Source: Ostrinia nubilalis | Taxonomy: Eukaryota; Arthropoda; Insecta; Lepidoptera; Crambidae | Length of the DNA stretch: 64,000 nucleotides | Assembly (NCBI RefSeq): GCF_963855985.1 | Contig: NC_087095.1 | Location: 10,922,001-10,986,000, forward strand | Reading direction: 5' to 3' | Shown: piece by piece, positions 12,901 to 24,386 of the stretch | Layout: the number at the start of each line of letters is the position of its first letter | How positions within the stretch are numbered: the first letter of the stretch is position 1 | Notes under the pieces: model-generated | Databases searched by the model: none | What the model was told of the DNA's origin: nothing | The model's input: only the letters and a program-made list of their open reading frames with translations | Made by a program: the position numbers and the translations under genes

Positions 12901-14124
12901 GGTACGGTCATTGGGCTTGAGTCGCGTGGTTTTTCATAAGCACTGCATTCTTCACTCCTCGGCTTATATTAGGAAATTCTTGGAATGCTTCTTTTACAAG
13001 AGAAACGCAAGTTAGTTGAGGAATGTCTTATGCTTTAGAACAAAAGCAAATAACAGTAGTCATTAAGGATATTCACAGAATAATAATTTATTTCCGTTAT
13101 TAGATGTCGGCTGCATTTTCGTCAGTGTTCCTTTCGCGAATCCTTCAGAGGTTACAGCTTTTGTACGACTCGTAAATGAAAACCGTGCATAGTAGCATAA
13201 TTACAATGTGTTTGGTTTTAACGAATGTAAAAAATATGTAGATATCATTTCAATACGATATTTTATTATTCTAAAAATATCGTAATGTCGTAAAAGTATC
13301 GTATGTTGTTACATACAATTTGTAATTGTTTCAATACGGTATGTAAATATTTACATGACGCATTTATCAAAATATCAGTTAAAAAGTCCTAAGTCTCTAA
13401 ATTCTGACTAATCTACAATATTCTGAAATTAATCCATTCCTTCCGTTCCTTAGCCGGCATTGTGAGTGTAAATGTAGATTTAGAACTACGCACTTACTCG
13501 TATTAATCTGTATTTACAAAATGTTCGACTGTCATTATACAGCTAAATAAAATTAATGATATCGAAGTTGATCACTTTGCCGAATGAAAAAAGTTATGGG
13601 ATCCAATAATTAGATGGAATATCATTTTATTGAATCTCCTTGAGCTCTGAAATGTTTTGTGACTTTTGCGTCTTTGTGGGATACATAAATAATATACATT
13701 ATAAATGAATTCAGAACATTGTTTCTAAAATTTACCATAGTAGTTTTATTGATAGTCAAATGGCTAAACTAAATAGTTTAAAAACAAATTTCTTTAATGT
13801 TATTTATGAACATCCTAACAGTTTTCATTTCGTAAATGGAAAAATAGTTTCAGCTTCAATGATAGTTATCTACCTATATCGGTCCTGTTTGATTGGTTTG
13901 TGCTTTCTTTCTGCAAGTTTTTAGGGAATTGCAAAAGTAATTGTAATTAATGAACCTAGTGTAATATCTATTCAGAAAATTTATTTTAGATTGTAAGTAG
14001 TAAGATTGTAAGTAATATCACAGTTACTAGTCAACTATAATTCAATTCAAAGTAGGATTAGGTTTATCATCGCATTAAAAAGGTTACGTTATTAACTCTG
14101 ATAAATAAAAAGTGCAATTGATCG
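9980..14124. other. intergenic, AT-rich, no gene recognised
   Basis: About 4.1 kb between the repeat cluster and the probable hh 3' end. Open frames at 12044-12232 and 12357-12590 have no motifs. No clear repeat ends seen. Confidence 0.55.
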
Positions 14125-14140
14125 TTCACGAAGCCATCAT

Positions 14141-14146
14141 TTTATT
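14141..14146 (-). terminator. candidate hh polyadenylation signal AATAAA
   Basis: First canonical hexamer on the minus strand downstream of the stop codon. Chosen only by position; variant hexamers lie closer to the stop. Confidence 0.3.
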
Positions 14147-15901
14147 ATGTCTGATACTACTCGTAGATTGTTATTTAAACTGAATATAGAAAATGCTGGT
14201 TATATTCAATACCATTGCCCTACAAGCTTAAAGCTTAGTTAGATGTGTGGTTAGATTGGGTCTAGAAAAATAATACATCTTGTCTACGAAGCGACTTTTT
14301 ATCAATACAAAAATAACATCAATAAATAAATAATATAAAAGCACAATAATTACATATTGTATTTAATTTACACGTTAGATTGGATTCTCCAAAACTTGTC
14401 TATCAAAAAAGAATGCCGCGAAAAAATTCGAGCTTACGTTTACAAATACTGATTGTGAACATCATCTAGTCGCTATCAAGTAGAAAATATATGATGCATT
14501 ACATAAATGCATTATTTTTTGACAGACTCATTATAAATATTTCATTAATTACATAAGTACATTTTATGCCAAAAAGTCTACTTAATACTATCTGTAAGTA
14601 ATGCATTGTACACCAACTTAATTATAAGGTATTCACTTGTGCTTTTGTAAAACTTTACTGCAAAACAACTCGTGATGTTCTGCGTTACAATTAAAATATG
14701 GCAATATTTATGGCAAAATTGCGTCATCAAAACGTTATGTAGTTAAAGCTTTCCGATAGGTACTTTCATACTTTTTAATACAAAATTCTACATCATTGTG
14801 TAGAGATTACGAAAGTTATTTAGATAAAGATTACGTACAGGGAACTGTTGCGCAATACTTCAAGTTATTACTGCTGTCAATGACATACGTCAATATTCAG
14901 TTTATACCCTGTTTTTAGATATTAAACCATTTAACTTTGACCAGCAAGAACGTTATTAAACAAATGTTATAGTATAAGCAGATCGTAACTTAAAACACAG
15001 TTGATTGCATGTCAATACATCATTCCACTAAATTCAAACTATAGGAACCCAAGCTTCAGTTCAAGATCTTCTAAGCGATCTGCGCGCCACTTGGAGAGAC
15101 GCAAATAAATTAGTGACGACACGTAAACATCGACTGTCGACCAACACTACAGTACACTCTGTATACAAAATACATCCCTAAATATAATTACTGTTTCGAG
15201 TATAAATATTAAGTACATTAGATAAATAGAACAAAGAGTATAGATAGAATATCATGCAAAAGAAATTACAGGAGTGATCCCGTCTTAAACACGACCATAT
15301 GTTAGTAATCTAGAAATAGGGTGTTAGTAAGAACTTTAAGTTAACTAGTAAGGATAGATAAATGCATACAGAATAAGTTACTTCTATGTGTAAGATTTAA
15401 ACATTTGCGTCAATTTATAAATAGATACCTAGCTTATAAATAACAATAAATAAAATCTTAAGGCACAGTTTTAGGTACCAAGATCACAATTTCATCTTTT
15501 CGAAAGTGAGGCAAGGAAAGTATTGCAACGGAGGAATGTCTAGTTACACTCGGTCACTGATGGGAAAGAAATCACTGGGTTGCTTCAATCAGAGAAGACG
15601 AAATAAGTATCTAATGACAATATTCTTCGGATTTGCTAATGCCTACATATCTATTTATACAGTTACTTAAAAAACATAAGCGCATACATTTAAGTATTTC
15701 TGCATTGTGCAGAATAACAAATACCGACACAATTTACAAATATTCATATTTTAACTAAATAATGTGCAAAATTTGCAAATATGGTCTTAAAACTACTTAA
15801 TAAATAATTTCCAGTGGATAAGAATAAATCGTTGTCGACGAATTCATTAACGGATTTGACATGGTCGAGATTATCAGTTTGTAATGTCCGCATTCACATA
15901 C

Positions 15902-15909
15902 TATTTACA
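15902..15909 (-). promoter_or_regulatory. Pumilio-type site in hh 3' UTR
   Basis: The mRNA-sense octamer TGTAAATA matches the Pumilio response element UGUANAUA about 80 nt after the stop codon. A single octamer in AT-rich DNA can arise by chance. Confidence 0.2.
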
Positions 15910-15987
15910 CACACCATTATTATGTACACTGTCCTTCGCACGTCCCGCGCGCTTCGTATTGTCCTTTCGCACTTCGAAATGGTCGTG

Positions 15988-16455
15988 TTATGGGTATTTG
16001 TACGACGTGGGTAGCACGAATTCGCTAAACGAATATAGAGCGTTGGCGTACCAGTGGACGCCTCGGGGGAGATCGTTGGAGCCGCTCCACGTGGCCATCC
16101 ACCGGAGAGGCGCCATGGCGGCGTGGGCTAAGGAATGGCTCTTGACGAGCGCGTAGCAGGAGGCAAGGGCGTCGTCGACGATGATGGTGCCGGCTTTGGT
16201 CATGGGAGCGTACACTCCCTGCTTCGTGAGGACACGCGTGTGCACGACACGGGATGGCCTCATGACGCTGCCTCGGCCCCGAGTAAGGAGCACGTCTCCT
16301 ACATCCACGCTGGCGGCGAAAGACTCTCGCCAGCCCTCTGCGGAGGCCAGCAGCAGAAGGTGAGAGGCAGTGGTCGTGATGGCCACTCCGTTCTCGGCCG
16401 TAATTTCTATGTACTCTCGAGTGACGTTCGGATCTCGATCGATGAAGGTTAATAC
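15988..16455 (-). CDS. hh: hh coding exon 4: rest of Hint domain, sterol-recognition tail, stop
   Basis: Codes for residues 228-382, stop TAA at 15990-15988. It continues [10 protein letters not shown], where D233 aligns with the catalytic Asp (D303 of fly Hh). T256 and H259 in TASH match the conserved Thr-x-x-His, and C327 in SCYALV matches fly C400. [13 protein letters not shown] and [18 protein letters not shown] are typical of the end of the family. The linker between these last two motifs is about 12 residues here and clearly longer in fly. The acceptor is ATTCCAG|GTATTA. Complete Hint residues argue that autoprocessing is intact. Confidence 0.96.
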   Translation of the reverse strand, partial: VLTFIDRDPNVTREYIEITAENGVAITTTASHLLLLASAEGWRESFAASVDVGDVLLTRGRGSVMRPSRVVHTRVLTKQGVYAPMTKAGTIIVDDALASCYALVKSHSLAHAAMAPLRWMATWSGSNDLPRGVHWYANALYSFSEFVLPTSYKYP

Positions 16456-19400
16456 CTGGAATTAGAATAAAACGAGTTGTTATTTTTTTGTATTATTTCT
16501 TACAAAGGTAATTATTTTGCGGGAGGCACTTTAAAACAAATTAAAGTTGTGTAATTTTTTTTTGCCTTTGTCCATTTGTTAGAGGCGTTTGAGGTTTTCT
16601 AAGACTTGTGGTACTTTTGTTGGTGGTAGACACGGATAGTCTTTATTAGTGAAAATGAACATTTTCAGGGACTCCATTTTAGAAGATTAGGGATTTTGAA
16701 AAATGCGGCATACAAAAGTATCGTTCGTTCGTTTCAGCCAAATGACGTTCACTGCTGGACACAGGCCTCCCCCAAGGCTTTCCATAATGAACGGTCCTAC
16801 AATGCCCGCATCCAGGTTCTTACAGACAAAGTATAGAACCCTCACTATTTACAGCCTGAACTGTCACTGAATTTACCATGACCCAGTGCTGCCACAACAG
16901 ACACGATACCCACCTCGGAGTAGATCATCTTGCCGTCATCATCGGCAGCAAGCACTCGGTCACCCTTGCGTAGAGCCGCGATATCTATGGGCCCGCTCTC
17001 GGTGTGCACCACCGCGCCCGACGGGAAGCACCCAGCGCCAGTGCCCACAGAAGATTCTGGAAACGATTACAGATAAATAAATAAACATTTGTTGAAACAT
17101 TTCAAAACTAAAGAGACAAGAGCAGGTCCTACTAAAAACTAGTTATGTTGGGTTGCAAACAATGAAAATTAGTAATCCCTACTTAAAATTTACAAAAGGT
17201 TTGGAAATGTTCACTGCTGAACATTCTCACCACTAGATTTTTAGAATTAATTTAATATTAAAGCACTGAATCAAGCACACGTCTTGGGTTGTGTTTTTCA
17301 TTATTCTATTTTTTAATATCTAAATAGGTACCGTTTATTTATAATATTACTGAGGTCATTTGTATTATTCTTGTTCGCTTTATAAAAAAATGCGTCATAA
17401 ATATCTACTTAACGTAACAGTGCAGCAGTGTTAAGACCAGTGTCAGGCGATAAATATGTAACTGTTGAATATGAAATTATTGAATGGAATCATCCGTGAA
17501 ATATTAAATGTACAGACCATACATCAAACGGGCATAATACGTGCGTGCCGTACCTACATAAAGTCCAACCAAAAGCAATAAAATAAAGTCAAGAACATAA
17601 AATCGTGCAAGGGTCGATAGTAAATTAGCTCGGAGCAGTCATATCCCTTTAAGGAATAACGAGATTTCTCTACGCTCGTAATTAAAATCGGATAAGATAC
17701 GAAACAAAAGAGAATCGCAGGGACATGCCTGCAGCCGGTAGAGGGTTATCGGCGCAGCCGCAGCCTGCCCGCCTGCGTTAGGCGCGGCACACACTATACG
17801 AGGGATTCTCCTTTCAGTTTCAGAAGTATCTCGTCATTGCCGAATAAGCTATTTTGATGAATACACCATATGCGTACACATTCCTGACACGAATCATAAA
17901 CTTCTTTTGTTTTTTAGCCCAGTAAAGTAGCGTCCGATAGCAACAGTGTAGACAGCGCCTTACACACTCAGGTTGTACAGGTAATAGTTTGCCACCAGAA
18001 TCCAACGGATATATCTTAAACCGCACACAATGGGAACGCTTCGAGGAAACATCTAATCATAAGCTCATAGACAAACTTTTTAAAGCGATAAGTAAATTCA
18101 ATCCGTTTTGTGAACATTTTTTAACCATTGTCTGAAAATGTAGAGACAGGACCTGACTCTGAACTTGTTTGTTTATTATCTAATAGTATTTATTTAAATC
18201 CCCATCCCGCTTAAACTGTACCTGTGTATAATGCTATTTCTGGAACGCCGCAAAAAGTGTCTATTTACGTGAGATTAAATGGTATCCAAAAGATAAGTCG
18301 AAATGGATTTGTGCTAAGCCGATGACGTGGACTGCCGCTGCACTGGCGGCTACACAATGGGGTGCGTAAGTTTTAAGCGAGAAAGGCAAGTCGCTGCAGA
18401 AACCTCGTGCCTTTATTTACAATTACCGGGGGTGGTGTAATTACACGCGCAAATGAACACGACTGAAGTATCGGCGTAAAGCCTCTGGCGTCGTTTGCGC
18501 GAGCTCGTTAAAATTTGATTTGTTGTGTAGCCGACCGATAAATTCAGCCGATCCCCGTTCACAAACTGTTCACAATAGGATCGCCAGGTCGCGTTACACA
18601 ATAACTGAACAAATTAGATTTCGTTCAAAGTCAAGCGCTTATTGTCGACATTTTGTTTGTCGTCGGCGAACGCATCACACAATCCATTGAATAGGTGTCG
18701 GCCACCTTTGCGCTTTTTTTGGCCTCTCAGCTTGCGTGCAATTCATCTTCTGCGTAATATATGTACTTTATTTATTGACGTAAATGTTGGGTTTCCGGTG
18801 AATCTCTACACAAATATGTCTATTTAAAAGTTATGAAGCTTTTGTGTGGGTACGGGATCAATAGCTTTTTAATTGTGTATTGAGCTTTGGAGACAGTTAT
18901 GTTATCCTGCGTGCTACGAGGTTGCGTTTTTTTATGTATAGTTTTTATTTATGAGTAAATAATGGGAATTTATGTATGTAGAGCATGGGTATGGAGGTAG
19001 GTAAATGTTAATTTATCCTCTGATATAAATAAATATTGAGTTAAGCAGGAATAAACTAAAAGTTCTAACGCCGCATCTAGAACCGCGTTATTCGGTGAAC
19101 CAGTCATTTCTAGCATCACCCAGAAGGGCGCTTCTGCATCACAATCACCATCGGCATTCCCGACCTCATAAGCTTACGAATCGAGCCTCAAAACCGGTCA
19201 AAGTACGATTTCACAGTGACGTAACGTTGGGCTGAAGATGCGGCGATAAGAGGCGCGCGCGGGGGCGCGGGGCGCGGGCGGTGCGCCGGCGCAGCGCAGC
19301 CGAGTGGCCGCGCAGACCCCGCCCCGCCGAGACCACCGGGAGAGCTAGGCGGCGCACGCGGCTCGCCCCGCCGCCCGCCACTAATACATTACCACCTCGA

Positions 19401-22400
19401 CAAATGCACGCACGTGACACAATTCATAATTCATCCCCTGAACGGACGATACGTCACACATGCACCCTTTGTCCTTGCGAAACATAGATAAGGTTTCCCG
19501 GGTGAAACTGATTTATATCGGATAGCATTTCAATTAGTTGACTCGTGGTCATAGAGGCATGTGATATGGAAAACTTCATTTATTATTCAATTAGTCTTAT
19601 CATATTATGTTTCAAAACAATTTACACAAACTTTATGTATCGATAAATCAACATGAATTCATTTTATTTTAATCAATAAATCTTAAGCGTAAACCCACCG
19701 ACTGCTTTAATTGTAACTCAAGAAGTGCAAAACACGTTCGCATGAAAATCTCACGCTAAGAATAAAATGAATGAATCTCAACGTATTGCGAGCTCCGAGT
19801 TGATATCATCTAAATCAGAGATTATATAATTTATTCAACAGAATTTTATTGAATAATTCTATAATGTATGGTTCAATTTAGTGCACTTTATAATAGCATA
19901 GGCTAGGTAGCGAAATGATTTAGTGCGCAAAGATGCCCACACTGACTTTCTAATGTAATTCGTATTTATGTCCCGGATTATCATAAGTTACTGTGATATT
20001 CCTTCTTGAAAGTTACGACCCGCGGAATAATATTTCCTAGCAAATGATAATAATGCATAGCATTGTGTTAAAATAAACTGGCTGCAAGCCTATAGTTGAG
20101 TTATTGGATGGAACATATTAAGTCAAACATACATGGAATATTAGTGATTTGTTTATGCAATACTTTTACTAATGCCGGCTAAGAACTGGTTTTATGTAGG
20201 ATAATGTTTAACGTAACATAGATTTTGCGCGTGTTGGATTCGTTAAGTTCAATGTCACAGTATACGCATACATTTGCATTACAGCCGCAAGTTATTCTAT
20301 TATTTTCTTGTTTTTCCCTGGATGCTGTTGATGGCGATTCAAGAATGTAGTCTGTAAAGTAACCGCTTTTTCCTTTAACTTGAACCATAATAAAGTAGGT
20401 AATAACTATGATATACATTGCATAACTAAATTATATTTAAATAATAAGTCCCAGTGGGAAAATGCTGTTTCATGAATCAGCTTAGTTAATAATTTTCTTT
20501 GTAAATTGTACCATGTAATTTTCTCAACATCTGCATTTAATTTTGCCATTATTTATTTGAGTACACATACTACCCAATTCTCCGCCAAGGAGAATTGGGT
20601 AGTATGTATGGTGGAGGACAGAAGGCAATGGAAGGAGTTGGAGGAGGCCTTTGCCAATAGGCACACCGAAATCTTAGACATTTTGTGAATGTTTTTTTTT
20701 TAAGTGAAGAAAGTGTCAAATGTAAAATGTAAAAATGTTTCGGAAATAAAAGGCTTATTATTATACTACCCAATTTTGCAGTCAACCTAGCATTGGTTGG
20801 GCCAATTCCAAATATAGAGCACCAAACTGTTAATGAACTCCAAAACAATTTCTTTGTCTCCCGCTAACCTTGTCCAAGACTCAGTGAACCCGACAAGATG
20901 AATCCTGACGAGTTGAGGCGGCCTTTCGTCAGTTGTGGGAACGGTCGTCCGGCCGCAGCCTTCCGGGATGTAGCGTCTCGGGTGTCATACGGCGGACACT
21001 TTCGCACGAGGTGCGGCGCGACATATGTTCTCATTGAGGTACTGGGGTGCACCGTGTCGCATTTTCCGAATCCAAATTGAGAGCACTCTACCTTTTAAAC
21101 GCGTATTTTAGGAAGTTAAGATAAACTGATGTCATCAAGATTGGAAATCATTAATGTATTGATTTGTTCATTGAATAGATAGACGAATTAGCCTATAACA
21201 AACTTAGGTAAAGAAATACTGATCACCAACCTGAACGTGTAATGACAATTCAACAAAAATCAAGAAAGCTTGGGAACACTATTTATAAAAATCTAAAAAA
21301 AAATTAATTTACACATACGATATTGAATTGATCTTTAAAAAAGTAAAAGCTTAAATAAAGAAAAAATCATTAATAGCCTTAATAAAACTGAACATTCTGG
21401 TAAAGTCCCCCCGTGAGAACATTCCCGGGGTTGCGTGCCCTGCAAGCGCTCGACCGCGATGCATTACTTACTCGCTCCCGCTTCTATCCTTCGATTTTGT
21501 AAATGATGCTAAAGATCCTTTAATCAAGACCGAGGTACCTACTGGTTAAGAAAAACCAAGTTTTTCTCAATATTGTAATTATTCATTCAATCATTTTTTA
21601 AAGATGATTCTAATTAATAAGTAATTAATCGTGTAAATTTTAATACTACCTGCCTTTATTTTATTCCTCTTATATTTTAAATTAAATAGAATTTCAAAAA
21701 CAGTTCAACGGTAATTTAGTTAAATGTATCCATCGTCAACCGAGAACTACTTTATAGACAGCGCCATCTCTTAGTGATAAATCGCTCCAATTATCATGAG
21801 TATCTACACTGTTTATTGCATGTGAAGCGTGGATTTATTTACAATGGGTGAGCACAATTCTTTAATAACGCGCGGCGGAGTTACACCGCATCGTATGGCA
21901 GCCTCTTTTTCAATTTCAACCGGACACGTCAAGCTCGTCGTGTCGTGACCTGCGGTCGGCGGTCACGCCCCATTTGCCGCGTGCTTCTTGTCGAACCACC
22001 TTAACTGCCCCATCGCATTGTTCCAAAAGCTCACCGTTTCGGCACATTCTAGGCATTTGCTTACAAATGTCCGGTAATTTGTGTGTAACGTTGTGTGTAT
22101 AAAGTTTATTGTTACCGCGCCGATGTTAATGTTCATGTAGCTTTAGTTTAAGATAAGCCTGAGACGTAGACTTCATTATAATATTTGTGGTAGAGAAACA
22201 AGAAATATAATGTCCTTGCTGTTGTGGCAGGACAAAACAATTTGTGGGGAGCGTATAAGTGCTCAGAATAGAGCAAAAAAGAATAAATAAATAAAAAGAA
22301 ATTAATGTGCAATTAAATGCAATGAATTTGTCATAAAATTGTCGTACAAACGTTGATACACTTATGCCTTGCATAGTCTTTCTGAGCGATGAGACAACCA

Positions 22401-24341
22401 CGCGTCGACAAGCCATGCCTACAGCGATTAACTTAATTCAGTCTATAAAAAAAAATGTAAATCAGTTATACATGGCCCAATAAAAAATAGCACGTTACAT
22501 AAAAGAGCTGCCGATGGCGGCCGATGGAACCCAATTAATCGAGGGCATAAAAACTATCGCCCCGTTTTATTAGCGGCGATGATCGGTGAGATACTCGAGA
22601 GTAATATATGACCCATTAAGGCTTAATATTGCTCCTAATATAGTCTCTGTTACACCGACTAGACAGACCACCAAATTTTTGATCAGACAATTATTCAACA
22701 AATCGTATTCTAAATGAAATATGAAAATAATGTCAAGCCATAAGGTAGGCAAGTAATTAAAATTTTCAAGTATAAAAAGAAATATTTTTTAATGTTAAAT
22801 GGATCAAAAATTTTAAGAAAAGTAAAAGAATCGAGCTTTTATAGCGAAGTCATAAAATAGATGAAAAAGCTCTAACGAAACTGGCAGAACATTCTCATGT
22901 ATTTTATTGATCTATATCGCCTAAAATATTCAAGATTTATTATGTAGGAATATACCCAAAATATTTTAATATTTCATCTCAGTTTTGATGGCATTTTTTC
23001 CAGAGAAAGTTTCAGAAAGTGTTAACTTTATGACCATATTTTATGAAAAACATTGAAATTAATAACAGCATGTTTTGCTATTTTTAATTATGTAGACAGA
23101 TCTAGTAATTTATTCATTAACTTCTTTAAACTACCATGAAGACAATAGAGAGTGAATACTGTTATCTGTATCAAAATAAAAAGCTGGTAACTTTTTTTTT
23201 CAATCTTAATCCTAAGTCACGGAACTCGTGCGCGAAATACAGATTGGCCGTAGCCATACAATTTCACAACGGAGAGAGTCCGCGTGCATGCAGCGGCCTT
23301 GACCACGCTCGAGATCACTAGTGCGGCGACAGACGGGAGATACACCTAGTATGGGTATCCGTCCCAATTAGTATTTAAATAACGTAGTATTGCGTCATAT
23401 AGAGAAATAAATTTAAACTATATTGAGTAATGATGAGCGTTTTAGAGAAGAGCGTTAAAAGAATTGAATGAATTGCCGAGAATCGAAATCTCTGAAGAAA
23501 CTCGTTTAAAGTAGGTACTACGGGTTCGGAGTACGAAGTATAGTAGAAGCATATTTTTTGCAATAAGCTTTTACTTACTCGTAGCATGTAGTAAGGGTAA
23601 GGGCTTGTAAAAATGTATGAAACAATTAAACATACTATGCATAAACCGAAAATTTACTCTACAATCCTCAAAATACTATAAATAGTGATCCAATGAGTAC
23701 GATCATCTGTTCCACGCAGGTCAAGCCAAGCGCCGTAAGACATACCTACGACCACATTCATTATTCATAAACTCCAAATTAATACCAAAGGAGCACGCTC
23801 GAACAAAACGCCGGAATAAATGAATAAACATCGAAACAAATTGACTGCGACCGATGGCCGGGACTATCGCGTAGAATCGAAACAATCTTTACAGTGTTTT
23901 GATATCAATCGTTTTAAAAGATAACTAGAACGTTATAAAATTGTATGCAAATTCGTATCATTAGAACCTATATTTGGACGCGACACCGTGTGGATAAACT
24001 CTTCTATCGAAGACAATCTGGTTCTAGAAATAGTGACAATAACTTACACGTCGTTAGACGTAATAGAAATGTGGTCAATTATTCTAATCATTCATGTCAA
24101 CTGCCTACTTATTTTACGATTTGCTCATAGAAATTGCGTTCTAGTCATAAATATAACCAACTAGCTTTCCGCCCGCGGCTTCGCCCGCGTGGAATTTTGT
24201 CTGTCACAGAAAAACTTTATCGCGCGCGTCCCTGTTTCAAAAACCGGGATAAAAACTATCCTATGTTCTTTCCCGGGACTCAAACTATCTCTATGCCAAA
24301 TTTCATCAAAATCGGTTGCGAGGTTTAAGCGGGAAAGCGTA

Positions 24342-24386
<45 letters not shown>

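Larger units (their letters stand above)
14125..15987 (-). other. hh: probable hh 3' untranslated region
   Basis: AT-rich sequence after the hh stop with no open frame of interest. The first AATAAA on the minus strand is at 14146-14141, giving a 3' UTR of about 1.85 kb. TATAAA variants occur earlier (near 15655 and 15415), so shorter forms are possible. The exact end is not fixed by sequence alone. Confidence 0.4.

Noticed and set aside
16135..16452. Plus-strand open frame of 105 codons
   Set aside because: Antisense shadow of hh exon 4, caused by its GC-rich codons.
19211..19487. Arg/Ala-rich open frames on both strands
   Set aside because: Produced by the GC island composition; no motif.
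20898..21080. 60-codon frame starting [13 protein letters not shown]
   Set aside because: GC-richer patch with a frame open on both strands; no recognisable domain or splice context.
24342..24386. Regular spaced repeats as a possible CRISPR array
   Set aside because: Simple tetranucleotide microsatellite with no spacers, in animal DNA.
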